Shown: positions 36,177 through 46,801 of the stretch, one piece after another
How positions within the stretch are numbered: the first letter of the stretch is position 1
How the letters are laid out: each line of letters opens with the position of its first letter
From: JAHIKV01 sp963733145
GTDB taxonomy: Bacteria; Planctomycetota; Planctomycetia; Pirellulales; Thermoguttaceae
DNA: 64,000 nt
Assembly (NCBI GenBank): GCA_963733145.1
Contig: CAVTCJ010000019.1
Coordinates: 1 to 64,000 of the forward strand
Direction of reading: 5' to 3'
Translations under genes and position numbers: made by a program
The notes under the pieces: model-generated
What the model saw: the letters and a program-made list of their open reading frames with translations, nothing else
Told to the model about the DNA's origin: nothing
The model's database searches: none

Positions 36177-37284
36177 CTAATCCGCCGGCGGCGTGCAGGC
36201 GATGCAGGGCAATTGCTGGAACCGCACGCTCTGCGGCGCGGAGGCGGCCTTCGCCCAACGCTCGCTGACTTCGTCCCGGGCGCGGCCGAAATAGTCGACG
36301 CCGGGCAGATCGGCCGCGGCCAAGGACAAGATTTCATAGGCTTCGGCGAAGCGGCCTTCGCGGCACAGCCGGTTGACCCACTGCCGATGGAGGTGGACGT
36401 AGTTTTGCACGAAGGCCTTGAAGTGCGGGTCGAGGGCCAGGCCCTGCCGCAGCAGCTTCACCGCTTCGGCGTATTTCCCCTCGTTGCCCAACTCGATCGA
36501 CCAGTTGTTGACGGTCGCCAGCAGATTGCCCCGGGCGGTCTCGGTTGGCGGGATCGAGCCGGAGGGCCTTCGCGTCGGCGGCCAGCGCGTCGGCGAAGCG
36601 GTTCTCGGCCAGCAGATCGACGCCGCGGTTGTAGTAGATCATCGCCGCCAGTTGGATCGGCGTGACCACCCGGGCCTTCGAGCGGTCGGCCGAGGCCGCC
36701 GCTCCGATCGTCTGCGAAACGGCCGCCGTCGCCCGTTCCGGCGAGTCCTTCACTTGGAACCAACTGGGACAAGTGGTTTCCACGTCGAGCGATCCGTCGG
36801 GCAGCAGCAGGCGGCTCATGGCGTGGCCGGGCATTCGCAGCGCCCGGCAATCGAGGCCCAGCCGGCCGGCAAGATAGTTGTACAGCACGGTGGCCGAGAC
36901 GCAATTATATTGCCCGGCGTCCAACACCCGCCGCAGGTCGGTGTGCTTCAGTTCGTACCCGCCGCTGAGGACGCGGCGGTGCATGAAGTCGAAAACCGTC
37001 TCGGCCCGTTCCCGCGGTGATTCGGCGAGCGTCTCCGCGGTGCGGAGCCGCTCGGCCAGGGCGGCCGCTTTTCGCTCGTAGCGCTGCAAGGCGTCGGCGT
37101 CGTCGATCCCGCTGGCCACCAGCGCGGCGTCCAGGGGCGAGAAGTCGTCCAGCCGGCCGTCGGCGGCGTCCGCGAACAGCCGCTGCTCGAGCGGATTCAG
37201 CGGCGGAGACGTAAGATCAGACACTTCCGCCGATGCAGACGGTGAGGCAAGCAGAAGAACCAGGAGGGAAAGTGCGTATCTCAT
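36177..37284 (-). CDS. exported transglutaminase-like/TPR protein (one frameshift)
   Basis: A signal peptide (MRYALSLLVLLLASPSASAE) starts at 37284. A transglutaminase-like fold has Cys in AGQYNCVSATVLYNYLAG, His in PGHAMSRLLL and Asp in GSLDVETTC, so the triad seems complete. TPR-like helices follow (YYNRGVDLLAENRFADALAA, KYAEAVKLLRQGLALDPHF). A shift near 36530 joins the two parts. About 365 residues, periplasmic. Proteins of this build may process peptides or crosslinks in the envelope; the substrate is unknown. The start one or two Met upstream (37320) is possible. Confidence 0.75.
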
Positions 37285-37597
37285 CGGGAAAGGCTCGTTT
37301 CCTGCCTTTTTCTCGGACATCCGGCCGGCGGGGGCACGTCGCCGGCGGCGCTTGCCCTCTGTTGATAGAATTATAGGGCGCAGTAGAAGGGGTGGGCAAA
37401 GATGTTGGGACCACACCGCGTGCAACGACGAAAAATACTGTCGAATGCTCGCCGTAGCCGTTTAGCGGCCGCCGGCACGGCGGTCTTTGTCCAGCCTGGG
37501 CCGCCATGCCGGCGGCCGCTAAACGAATGAGGTTGGACTTTTGACCCGCGGAGACCTATAATTCGGTACACACGCCCCAATTGATCCAATCGGACCG
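37285..37597. other. intergenic region with palindrome
   Basis: No gene. It contains the palindromic repeat at 37456-37529 between the transglutaminase-like gene and the end of hydA. Confidence 0.6.
37456..37529. repeat. palindromic repeat (CGTTTAGCGGCCGCCGG family)
   Basis: CCGTTTAGCGGCCGCCGGCA and its near complement around a GC-rich centre. A related copy is at 52229-52297. Confidence 0.8.
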
Positions 37598-39455
37598 CTA
37601 CACCTTTTCGCGCGGCGTGTAGTTGGTGTGCAGCAGTTCGTGACTGCGGTGGCCCAAGGGGCCGTCGGTGAGGAACTCGTCGTACAACTGCTGCACGGCC
37701 TGATTCTCGTGCGACTTGCGGAGTTGCTTCCCTTCGTCCTCGCGATAGATGGCCTCGATCCGGGCCTGGCGGACGGCGTTGTTCGTGTAGCGGGGCTGCC
37801 CGCCGCCGCCGATGCAGCCGCCGGGACAGGCCATCACTTCGACGAAATGGTAGCTGCTTCTCGCCCGAGCGGATCGCCGAAATTACCCGGTCGGCGTTGC
37901 CCAGTCCGTGGGCGACGGCCACTTCGAGGGTCACGCCTTCGAGGAACTTCCACTCGGGCTTTACGCCCTCGATTTTCAACGACGCCTCTTTCACGCCTTC
38001 CAGCCCCGCGATCGGGGCCACGTGCAGGCCGTCGGAGCGGCAGTTCGCGGCCGGTGACCAATTTCGTAGGCGGTGCGAATGGCCGCCTCCATCACTCCGC
38101 CGGTGTTGGCGAAGATGTCGGCGGCGCCGCTGGACAGACCGAGCGGGGCGTCCATTTCCTCGTCGGGCAAGGCGGCGAAGTCGATGCCGGCGGCGTGGAT
38201 CATCTTGCCCAACTCGCGGGTCGTCAGCACCACGTCCACGTCGCGCGTCCCGCTGGCGTCCATCTCCGGCCGCTGGCACTCGAACTTCTTCGCCGTGCAG
38301 GGCATGATCGAGACCACCACGATCTGCTCGGGCCGCTTGCCGAGTTTCGCGGCGTAGTAGGTCTTCGCCACCGCGCCGAACATCTGCTGCGGCGACTTGC
38401 AGGTCGAAAGGTTCGGGATCAGGTCGGGATGGAAATACTCCAGGAACTTGATCCAGCCGGGCGAGCAACTGGTGAACATGGGCAGAGCGAGGGGTGCCGG
38501 GTGCGGGTCGGTATGTCCGGTCCCCTCGCCCTTTGGGAGAGGGTTAGGGTGAGGGCCGTCGGCCGATGTGTCCCCAGCGCCGAGCAGCCGCTTTCAACCG
38601 CGTCAGCAACTCCGTCCCTTCCTCCATGATCGTCAGGTCGGCGGCGAAGTTGGTGTCGAAGACGGCGTCGAAGCCCAGCCGGCGCAGCGCGGCGACCATT
38701 TTGCCGGTCACCAGCGTGCCGGGCGGATGGCCGAAGCACTCGCCCAGCGCGGCCCGGATGGCCGGGGCGGTCTGCACGATCACGTGGTTGTCGGGCTTGT
38801 CGAGCGCCTTCCAAACGTCCTCGATCTGGTCCTTCTCGGTGATTGCGCCGACGGGGCAGACGGCCGCGCACTGGCCGCACTGCACGCAGGCCACGGTCTT
38901 CAGATCGTGGCCGAAGGCGGGGCCGATGACCGTCTCGAAGCCGCGGTTTTGCGGAAACAGGGCGCCGACGTGCTGCGTCTCCAGGCAGACGCTGACGCAG
39001 CGGCGGCACTTGATGCACTTGCCCAGGTCGCGGGACGAGGGCGGGCGTGGAAACGTCCACGCGGCGGCGGGTCTTCTCGCCCGTGTAGGCTATCTCGCGG
39101 ATGCCCAACTCCGCCGCCAGGGCCTGCAATTCGCAGTCCTCGTTGCGGTCGCAGGTCTGGCACTCGCCGTTGTGTTCCGAGAGCAGCAGTTCCACCACCA
39201 TCCGCCGCGACTCGCGCACCCGCCGGGTGTTGGTCCAGACCTTCATGCCCTCGGCGGCGGGCATGGAGCAGGAGGCGACCAGGTTTCGCGCGCCTTCCAC
39301 CTCGATCGCGCACACCCGGCAGGCCCCGATCGCCTTTAACCCCTCGACGTGGCAGAGCGTGGGGATTCGCACGCCGCAGCCTGCCTGGCGGCGGCAAGGA
39401 TCGTGGTTCCTTCGGGGACTTCGACGGGAACGTTGTTGATCGTCAGGGAGATCAT
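37598..39455 (-). CDS. hydA: [FeFe]-hydrogenase catalytic subunit HydA/HndD-like (several breaks)
   Basis: About 600 residues. ATG at 39455 (MISLTINNVPVEVPEG) opens the 2Fe-2S domain. A His-Cys3 site (EHNGECQTCDRNEDCEL) and two 4Fe-4S clusters (CIKCRRCVSVC, CVQCGQCAAVCP) follow. The H-cluster motifs are L1 FTSCSPGW, L2 MPCTAKKFE and L3 MACPGGCIGGGGQP. Together with hydC and hydB it would oxidise or evolve H2 with NAD(P) and possibly ferredoxin. Frame changes occur near 39375, 39040, 38050 and 37855. A palindromic repeat (about 38480-38575) separates the cluster domain from L1 and adds a stop. Either the enzyme is dead or the sequence is poor here. Confidence 0.88.
38505..38560. repeat. palindromic repeat inside hydA (CCCTCACCC family)
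   Basis: CCCCTCGCCCTTTGGGAGAG followed by GGTTAGGGTGAGGGC. The same family is at 46015-46112. It translates as TALTLTLSQRARG in one frame, a familiar repeat-derived peptide. Confidence 0.8.
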
Positions 39456-39468
39456 GGGGAGCAGTAGG

Positions 39469-42400
39469 TTAGTGGATGTGGAGATGGTCGTGAAAGTGGA
39501 GTGGGAAGTGATAATCAGTGAATTGACCGCTTGCGTGTTTACGCAGCCTACATCTGTGCGCTATCTCCACTTCAACGTGATTCTCCAGGCAGCGTTTTCC
39601 ATAGTCGCAGCGGAGGCAGCGGCCGGCCTGGCGCACCGCCACCGGCTCGCGCCAGGGCTGCTCCACTTCGTCGAAATTGTTGCGGCGGCGCTCGACGGGA
39701 AGCAGATTGAGCTTTTCGCGCGGGGCGTCGGACGGCTCGGCGTCGGGATCGAAGAAGGTATCGACCTCGCGGTCCTTCCGCCAGAAGGCGTGGTTGGCGC
39801 CGGTCAGGTACTGGTCGATGCCGACGGCCGCCCGTTCGCCCGCCGCCACGGCCTCGACGACCGACGAGGCGCCGGTGACGGCGTCGCCGCCGGAGAAAAT
39901 CCATTTTTCCGAGGTCTGGCAGGTGACCGGATTGATCTGGATGAAGGACTGGTTGCGGGCTTCGATGTGCACGTGGTTGGTGATTTTTTGCAGGTCGAGC
40001 GTTTGGCCGATGGCCACCAGCACCTGATCGGCGGGGATGACGAAGGCGTCGCCGCCCTCTTCCGGGCGTCGGCGGCCGGAGCGGTCGAACTCGCCGAGCC
40101 GCATGGGCACGCACTTGATGCCCGTCACGCGCTTGTCTTCGTAGCACGACCTCGATCGGGGCCGTCAGCAGCTTCAGGGCCACGCCCTCGTGCTCGGCCT
40201 CTTCGATTTCTTCTTCGTAGGCGGGCATGGCCTCGCGGCTGCGGCGGTAGACCACCGTGACCTTTTCGGCGCCCAGCCGCAGGGCGGTCCGGGCGGCGTC
40301 GATGGCCGAGTTGCCGCCGCCGATGACCACCACGTTTTTGCCCACCGGGACCGAGCCGCGGATGTTGTAGGTCCGCAGGAAGCTCAGCGCGTCGGTGATG
40401 CCTTCGGCGTCGGAGCCGGGCAGCCCCAGGCCCACGCCCAGCGGCGCGCCGACGCCGAGGAACACCGCGTCGTAACCCTCGGCCCGGAGGGCCTTGAGCG
40501 TCACGTCCTCGCCGAGCACCATGTTGGTGAAGATTTCCACGCCCATCCGCTCGATCATGCGGACCTCGCGGGCGACGATCTCGCGCGGCAGCCGATAGGC
40601 GGGAATGGCCTGCACCAGCATCCCGCCGGGACGCGGCTCGGCCTCGAAGACCTTCGGCCGGTAGCCCAGCCGGGCGAGGAAGTAGGCGCAGGACAGGCCC
40701 GCCGGACCGGCCCCGATGACGGCGATCTTCCGTTTCGCGTTGCAGTCGTTCTCGCGGACCTCGGGCAGTTGGATCGTCACCTCCTGATCGACCATGAACC
40801 GCTTGATGCCGCGGATCGAGACGGGGGCGTCGAGCGTCGCCCGGCGGCACTTGTCCTCGCAGGTGTGGAAGCAGACCCGCGAGCAGACGGCCGCGAAGGG
40901 GTTCCGCTCGCGGTGCAGCCGCAGGGCCTCGGCGTAGCGTTTCTCGCCGACCAGCGACACGTAGCCGGGGATGTCCACGTTGGCCGGGCAGGCGCTGCTG
41001 CAAGGGGCGTTGACCAGCGCCGCGCAGACGCCCGCCCGGCAGTGCTTGTCGCGGATGTGCTCGACGTATTCGTGGCCGAAGTGGCGGATGGTCGAGAGCA
41101 CGGGGTTGGGCGCGGTCTGGCCCAGCCCGCAGAGCGACGTGTCCTTGATCATCTCGCCCAGGTCGATGAGCCGCTCGACGTCGGCCTCTTCGCCGCGGCC
41201 GTCGCAGATGCGGTTGAGGATTTCCAGCATCCGCTTGGTGCCCACGCGGCAGGGGACGCACTTGCCGCACGATTCCTCCTGGACGAATTCGAGGAAGAAG
41301 CGGGCGACGTCGACCATGCAACTGTCCTCGTCCATGACGATCAGGCCGCCGGAGCCCATGATCGCGCCCAGTTCGGAGAGCGATTCGTAGTCCGAGCGGG
41401 ACGTTGAGGTGCTGCTTGGGGATGCAGCCGCCGGAGGGTCCGCCGATCTGCGCCGCCTTGAACTCCTTGCCGCCGGGGATGCCGCCGCCGATGTCGTAGA
41501 TCAGGTCGCCCAGCGGCGTGCCGACGGGCACCTCGACCAGGCCGGAGTTCTTGATCGTTCCGGCCAGGGCGAAGACCTTGGTGCCCTTGCTGCGTTCGGT
41601 GCCTTGGGCGGCGAACCAGGCGCCGCCGTTGAAGATGATGGCCGGCACGTTGGCGTAGGTCTCGACGTTGTTCAGCACCGTGGGCTTGCCCCACAGACCT
41701 TGCACGGCGGGGAACGGCGGCCGCGGGCGGGGCTCGCCGCGGTTGCCCTCGATCGAGGTCAGCAGGGCCGTCTCCTCGCCGCAGACGAAGGCCCCGGAGC
41801 CCATGCGGATCTCGATGTCGAAGTCGAAGCTTCGAGCCGAGGATGTCCCGGCCGAGCAGGCCGCGTTCGCGGGCTTGGGCCAGGGCGATTTTCAGCCGCT
41901 GGACGGCCAGCGGATACTCCGCCCGGACGTAGATGTAGCCCCGCTCGGCGCCGACGGTGTGGGCGGCGACGGCCATGCCTTCGATGCACGCTGTGCGGAT
42001 CGCCTTCGAGGATGCTGCGGTCCATGAACGCGCCGGGATCGCCCTCGTCGGCGTTGCAGACGACGAATTTCTTGTCGCCGGCGGCCTCGCGGGTGAACTT
42101 CCACTTTCGCCAGGTGGGAAATCCGGCCCCGCCGCGGCCGCGCAGCCCCGAGGTCCGCATGGTCTCGATCACTTGCTCGGGTCGTTGCGCGTCGATCGTT
42201 CGGGCCAGGGCCTGATAGCCGTCGCGGCGATGTAGTCCTCGATCCGCTGCGGGTCGAGCTGGCCGCAGTGGCGCAAGAGGATTTTCTTCTGCCGCTTGAA
42301 GAAATCCATGTCCGCGGCGTTGGGCACGCTGCGGCCGTCGGGGCGCTTGTGGGTCAGCCGCTCGACGATCCGCCCCCGACCGAGATGCTCGACCACGATG

Positions 42401-42698
42401 TCCCGGGCGTCTTGCGGGGCGAGCTTTTCGTAGAAGACGTCGCCGATCATCATCACGGGGCCGCCGGAACAGGGCCCCAGGCAGCCGGTTCCCACGATGG
42501 ACACTTTATCCTGCAACTGCCGCTCGGCGAGTCCCGCTCCAGGGCCGCCTTGAACTTCAACGCGCCCGAGGCAATGCAACTGGCGCCGAGACAGAGCCGG
42601 ATGCACTGATGTCCGTCGGCCGAGAGGGCGGCCTCCTGCTTGCAAAGCGCGTCGCGCAGGGCCGTCAACTCCGCCGGGTTCGCAATTACTTGAGTCAC
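39469..42698 (-). CDS. hydB: HydB: NuoF-like subunit fused to GltD-like oxidoreductase (several frameshifts)
   Basis: About 1,070 residues. The N-terminal thioredoxin-like 2Fe-2S domain has RLCLGASCIASG and GTGCLGPCSGG. The NuoF part (from GLRGRGGAGFPTWRKW) binds FMN and NADH (CNADEGDPGAF, GSGAFVCGEETAL) with a 4Fe-4S at ESCGKCVPCRVG. Two more Cys groups (CSSACPANVDIPGYV, CSRVCFHTCEDKC) lead into a GltD-like FAD/NADPH module (VIGAGPAGLSCAYF, VVVIGGGNSAIDAART, FSGGDAVTGASSVVEAV), ending CLRCDYGK. Frame changes occur near 42540, 42215, 42000, 41835, 41400 and 40140. The start overlaps the hydC stop. The GltD fusion hints at NADPH coupling. The last 30 or so residues read through a repeat. Confidence 0.85.
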
Positions 42699-43250
42699 TG
42701 GTCGCTCTCTCCGTTGCCGTTGTCGGCCGATGCGTCATGATCGCGGTACTGGTCGAGGATTTTGGGAAGCTGCGCGGGGCGAACCCGCTGATGCACGTCG
42801 TCGTCGATCATGATCACCGGCGCCAGTCCGCAGGCGCCGAAGCAGCGGCCCACGTCGAGCGAGAACATCCGATCGGAACTGGTCTCGCCCACCTCGATCC
42901 GCAGCAGGTCTTTCAGGGCGGCCAGCACTTCTTTGCCGCCGCGGACGTAGCAGGCCGTGCCCAGGCAGACGCGGACCAGATGCTTGCCGCGGGGAACGGT
43001 GGTGAAGAACGAATAGAAGCCGACCACGCCCGCCACTTCGCTGTACGGTTTGTCCAGCGACAGCGGCGATCTTCTTCAGGGCCGTTTCGGGCAGATAGCC
43101 GAAAATGGCCTGGGTGATTTGCAGCACCGGGATCAACGCCCCCGGCACGGATGCATAGTCGGCGAGCACGTCGTCGAGTTGCCCCAATAGCTCTTCTTCG
43201 GTGGCTTCTTCGCAGCCGGGACACTTGGCCAAATATGTGGAAAATGGCAT
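42695..43250 (-). CDS. hydC: HydC: NuoE-like 2Fe-2S subunit (one frameshift)
   Basis: A thioredoxin-like 2Fe-2S protein of about 185 residues, the electron-transfer partner in trimeric hydrogenases. It starts MPFSTYLAKCPGCEE with an extra Cys pair, continues with a helical bundle (GALIPVLQITQAIFGYLP), and after a shift near 43058 has GVVGFYSFFTTVPRG, VCLGTACYVRGG and DVGRCFGACGLAPV, the four cluster Cys. It is the first gene of the hydCBA operon; its stop overlaps the hydB start. Upstream is an AT-rich region with the dyad ACATAAATATGT (near 43290), a possible operator. Confidence 0.88.
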
Positions 43251-43455
43251 GGATTGCGTTCCAGGATAATCAAAATAGCCCTTATTATATTACACATATT
43301 TATGTTAACACGTCGCGTAGTAGCACTACAAGGGGGCATCGGCCGAATTTTGTCCCGCCGCACTGCAAACGACGGACTGGAATAATCTAATGGGTGGAAT
43401 GAAGGCCGTAAAATGGCAGGGTGCATGCGGCGGATGGATTTCCCAAAACCTCTAG
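43251..43455 (-). promoter_or_regulatory. AT-rich leader of the hydCBA operon
   Basis: A stretch at 43265-43310 is far richer in A and T than its surroundings. On the minus strand it carries TGTTAACATAAATATGTG with an ACATA-AA-TATGT dyad, and TATAATAAGG resembling a -10 box. This is weak evidence, from composition and pattern only. Confidence 0.35.
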
Positions 43456-43577
43456 CCCGGATTATTCATAAACACGAAGGAACATTGTCATTCTGAGCGC
43501 AGCGAAGAATCTGGGCTGTTTGCGGCGCATCGGAGATCCTTCGCTGCGCTCAGGATGACGTTTATGAATAATCCGGG
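43456..43577. repeat. 122-bp MITE, copy 2
   Basis: The same ends and length as at 5210. Flanked by CTAG on both sides (43452-43455, 43578-43581). Confidence 0.92.
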
Positions 43578-43581
43578 CTAG

Positions 43582-44136
43582 TGGTCTATCCATCTTGACT
43601 TTCCCAGTTGGGACGGCTCGTGCTGGAACATCCGCAGGCCATGCGACGTTATCTGAGCACGGCAAACCTGGCCGCGGGCCTGCGCCGGATGGCCGAAGCG
43701 GGGCCCGAGTTCAGCGGAGAGGGAGAGCGGGATTGGGGATTCGGCGTTCGGGACGCGGAATTTGCCGCTTGCTGTTTCGCACTACGCGGGAAACTTCATG
43801 ACGATTCGCCCAACCGCTTTCACCGTCGGAATCCTGCTCCTGAGCGCAGCGGAGGATCTCCGTGCATCCAGAGCAGATCCTTCGCTAGGTTCAGGATGAC
43901 AGCCAATTCCGACAGCTATTGATTCGCCGATCCTAAATGACCGCGTCAGACGTATTTGCCGAGGACTGTCCGATATATTTGCCGTGAGAGAGTCCTTCTC
44001 TGCCCAAACGGGATATTTTCCGCGAAAATGGGCCTCTTCCAGATCCCTGTAGGCGGGCATGACTCGATTATATTTGACCAGGCAGAGGAATCCCCGAACA
44101 ATTTTGTAGGCAATCGTTGGATATTCGGGGGCTATT
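43582..44136. other. intergenic region with gene scraps
   Basis: A + strand frame from 43608 reads HPQAMRRYLSTANLAAGLRR and may be a scrap of a lost gene, since the rest is repeat-derived. At 43838-43905 lies a diverged relative of the MITE core (GAGCGCAGCGGAGGATCT and complement). No intact gene is seen. Confidence 0.4.
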
Positions 44137-45781
44137 ATGCGAGACAAATCGCGCCTTTCGAGACGGGTGTTTTTTACCCGGGCAGGAACGGGAACCATGA
44201 CGGCTTTGTTTTTCGGGGGCTGTATGACCTCGGAGGGAAACGCGTTCGCCGCCCCTTTCAGCAAACGAGTGGCGGTCCCGCCGCTGCCGCCTAATTTGCA
44301 GTGGATCAACGTCGCCCGGCCGATCAAACTGCAAGACCTCCGCGGCAAGTTCGTCCTGCTCGACTTCTGGACCATGGGCTGCATCAACTGCATGCACATC
44401 ATGCCCGAGTTGCGGAAGCTGGAAAAGGCGTGGCCCAACGAACTGGTGGTCATCGGCGTTCATTCGGGCAAGTTCGCCGACGAGAAAAAGACCGAGAACA
44501 TCAAGGAAGCGGTCCAGCGATTGCGGATCGAACATCCCGTGGTCAACGACGCCCAGATGGTCGTCTGGAACAGTTTCGGCATCCAGGCCTGGCCGAGCCT
44601 GGTGCTGATCGATCCGGAAGGGTATGCGGTTTGGGGGCACAGCGGCGAGACCACCTTCGATCAACTCGACACGCTGCTCCGCCGCGCGGCCCCGTACTAT
44701 CGCAGCAACGGCACGCTCGACCGCCGGCCGGTGAAACTCGACCTCGAGCAAAAGAAATCCGCGGCTACGGCGTTGCGATTTCCGGGCAAGATTCTGGCCG
44801 ACGCTCCGGGCCGCCGGCTGTTCATCGCCGACAGCGGCCACAACCGCCTCGTCGTCGCGCGGTTCGACGGCTCGGCAATGGCGGTGATCGGTTCAGGCAC
44901 GGCGGGCCGGGCCGACGGTGATTTCGCGACGGCCGAGTTCAACGCGCCGCAAGGAATGGCCCTCGACGGCGATATGCTCTACGTAGCCGACACCGAAAAC
45001 CATCTCATCCGGCGCGTCGATCTGGCCGCGAAAAAGGTCTCGACCATCGCCGGCACGGGTCGGCAGAACCGCGGCGCGCCCCCCTTCGCGCCCCTCGGCA
45101 AACCACTGGGCATGGACCTGAGCAGCCCCTGGGCCCTCTGCCTGCACGAGAAAAACCTCTACATCGCCATGGCCGGCTTGCATCAAATCTGGATCATGAG
45201 GCTGGACCGGCCGGCGATCGGCGTTTATGCCGGCAACGGCGTGGAGGACATCGTCGACGGCCGCCTCCGACCGCGACGGGCGTATCAGTCCGGCTTCGCT
45301 GCCTTCGCCCAGCCGAGCGGGTTGACGACCGACGGCACATGGCTGTATGTGGCCGACAGCGAGGGCAGCTCGATCCGCGCCGTTCCGTTCGATCCCCGGG
45401 GAGACGTGCGTACGGTGGTGGGAACCGCTTACCTGCCCGCGGCAAGGCTCTTTACCTACGGCGACGTGGACGGCCGCGGTCCGACCGTGCGGCTCCAACA
45501 TCCGCTCGGCATCGTATTTTACGAGGGAAAACTGTACGTTGCCGACACCTACAACAACAAAATCAAGGACATCGATCCGGCCACCGGCGAGACGCATACG
45601 CTCGCCGGCGCAGACGGCGGCGGGGCATACCGACGATCCGCCCGCCTTCAACGCCCCCGCGGGCCTCTCTGCCGGCGACAATAAACTCTTCGTGGCCGAC
45701 ACCGACAATCATCTGCTGCGGGTGATCGATCTGCGGCAGGGAAATCGCGTTTCCACGCTGTCGATCACGGGACTGAAATAG
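44137..45781 (+). CDS. exported thioredoxin-like/NHL-repeat protein (one frameshift)
   Basis: About 548 residues. The N-terminus (SRLSRRVFFTRAG, then TALFFGGC) looks like a Tat signal with a lipobox. A thioredoxin fold with CxxC in WTMGCINCMHI (near 86) and the cis-Pro region AWPSLVLIDP follows, then NHL beta-propeller blades (GRRLFIADSGHNRLVV, GDMLYVADTENHLIRRV, KLYVADTYNNKIK, KLFVADTDNHLLRV). The last blade is in another frame after 45630. It probably handles disulfides or redox in the envelope while the propeller binds a partner. The family is widespread (NHLRC2-like) but the substrate is not known. Confidence 0.85.
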
Positions 45782-45782
45782 T

Positions 45783-45894
45783 TGTAGGGTGGGTCAAGTC
45801 CATGTAGGGTGGGTCAAGCGAAGCGCAGCCCCACCAACTGCGGGAAAACCTTGGTGGGGCTGCGCTTCGCTTGACCCACCCTACATTCTACTTT
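45783..45894. repeat. palindromic repeat (TAGGGTGGGTCAAGC family)
   Basis: GTAGGGTGGGTCAAGCGAAG on one arm and the complement on the other, plus a partial extra copy at 45783. Confidence 0.85.
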
Positions 45895-45919
45895 CCTGTC
45901 GATCTCGGGATGGAAATAG

Positions 45920-45951
45920 AAAAAGCCCGCGGGGGGACCCGCGAGCTTTTT
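45920..45951 (+). terminator. intrinsic terminator
   Basis: AAAAAGC and CCGCGGG pair with the complementary CCCGCG and AGCTTTTT around a GGGGA loop, ending in a T run on both strands. It ends the thioredoxin-NHL gene. Confidence 0.8.
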
Positions 45952-46014
45952 CGGGAGTGGTATTAGGAACAACTCTCGCGAACGCCTATTTCGCTTACAT
46001 AGATGGAAACAATT

Positions 46015-46112
46015 TTCTCCCCTCTCCCTTTGGGAGAGGGGCCGGGGGTGAGGGCATGGCAGACCGCTCTGCCCTCACCCTAACCCTCTCCCTGAGGGAG
46101 AGGGGACCTCAA
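46015..46112. repeat. palindromic repeat (CCCTCTCCC family)
   Basis: CCCCTCTCCCTTTGGGAGAG and its partner CTCTCCCTGAGGGAGAGGGG flank a GCATGGCAGACCGCTCTGCC centre. The family also occurs inside hydA. It abuts the stop of the Cys-rich gene. Confidence 0.85.
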
Positions 46113-46739
46113 TTACATGGAGCTCATCATCGGCGGCAGGGGCGCCGCGTCTTGCGTCGTTTTATGCGGGGCGGGGGCGGGCGGCAGCGGCTTCTGCTTC
46201 GAGGCCGGAGGCGGCGTGCCCGCTCCTCCCTCGTTGCAGCCGCACTGCGGGCAGCAGTAGACCACCACGCATTTGTAGACCGGCACCTTGCAGACGACCT
46301 CTTTTTTGACCAATTTCTTTTTCACCCGCACCTTGCCGCACTTGGGCGGGTAGTAGCACTTGTCCTTCTCGGCCGCGCAGGGATCGCACTTCTTCCGGCA
46401 ACCCTCGCAACTGCAGTCCGGTGACTGCTCGAGGCCGCAAGCGCCGCACTGGCCGGAATGGCACTCGTTGGCGCAGGGGCCGCAAAGCCGCGGCAGCATC
46501 GTGCAGAACTCCTCGCACTCGACTACCCAGACAGTCTTCTTGACCTCTTTCATCTGGCACACGATGCGGCACTGTTTTTCGCAGCGGCTCTGGCAGCCGC
46601 AGCGGCCGCAATGTTCGCAACTACCGTAGGTCTGCACGTCCTTGCACGCGCCGGGGGCTTTGCACTCTGCGGAGGCCGTGGTAAAGCCCCCCAGCGACCA
46701 GCCCAGGATCAGGGTTAGGGACAACACTGTTCGACTCAT
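46113..46739 (-). CDS. cysteine-rich secreted protein, 208 aa
   Basis: A signal peptide (SRTVLSLTLILGWSLGGFTTASA) starts at 46739. About 35 Cys follow in pairs and triples (CEHCGRCGCQSRCEKQCRIVC, then CGACGLEQSPDCSCEGC). A Lys-rich strand (VRVKKKLVKKEVVCKVPVYKC) and a Pro-rich tail close the protein. Such Cys-rich exported proteins are common in planctomycetes and may be crosslinked in the cell envelope or bind metal. The gene is 62 bases downstream of the porin gene and probably co-transcribed. Confidence 0.75.
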   Translation of the reverse strand: MSRTVLSLTLILGWSLGGFTTASAECKAPGACKDVQTYGSCEHCGRCGCQSRCEKQCRIVCQMKEVKKTVWVVECEEFCTMLPRLCGPCANECHSGQCGACGLEQSPDCSCEGCRKKCDPCAAEKDKCYYPPKCGKVRVKKKLVKKEVVCKVPVYKCVVVYCCPQCGCNEGGAGTPPPASKQKPLPPAPAPHKTTQDAAPLPPMMSSM

Positions 46740-46801
46740 GAAATATCTCCTTTCACGTCGGGGGGCGCGACGGGGACCATCGCGCCCACCCGACATTCAT
46801 G

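Noticed and set aside
43608..43922. A 104-codon gene
   Set aside because: Its second half is repeat-derived and no ribosome site is present; only the first 40 codons might be a gene scrap.
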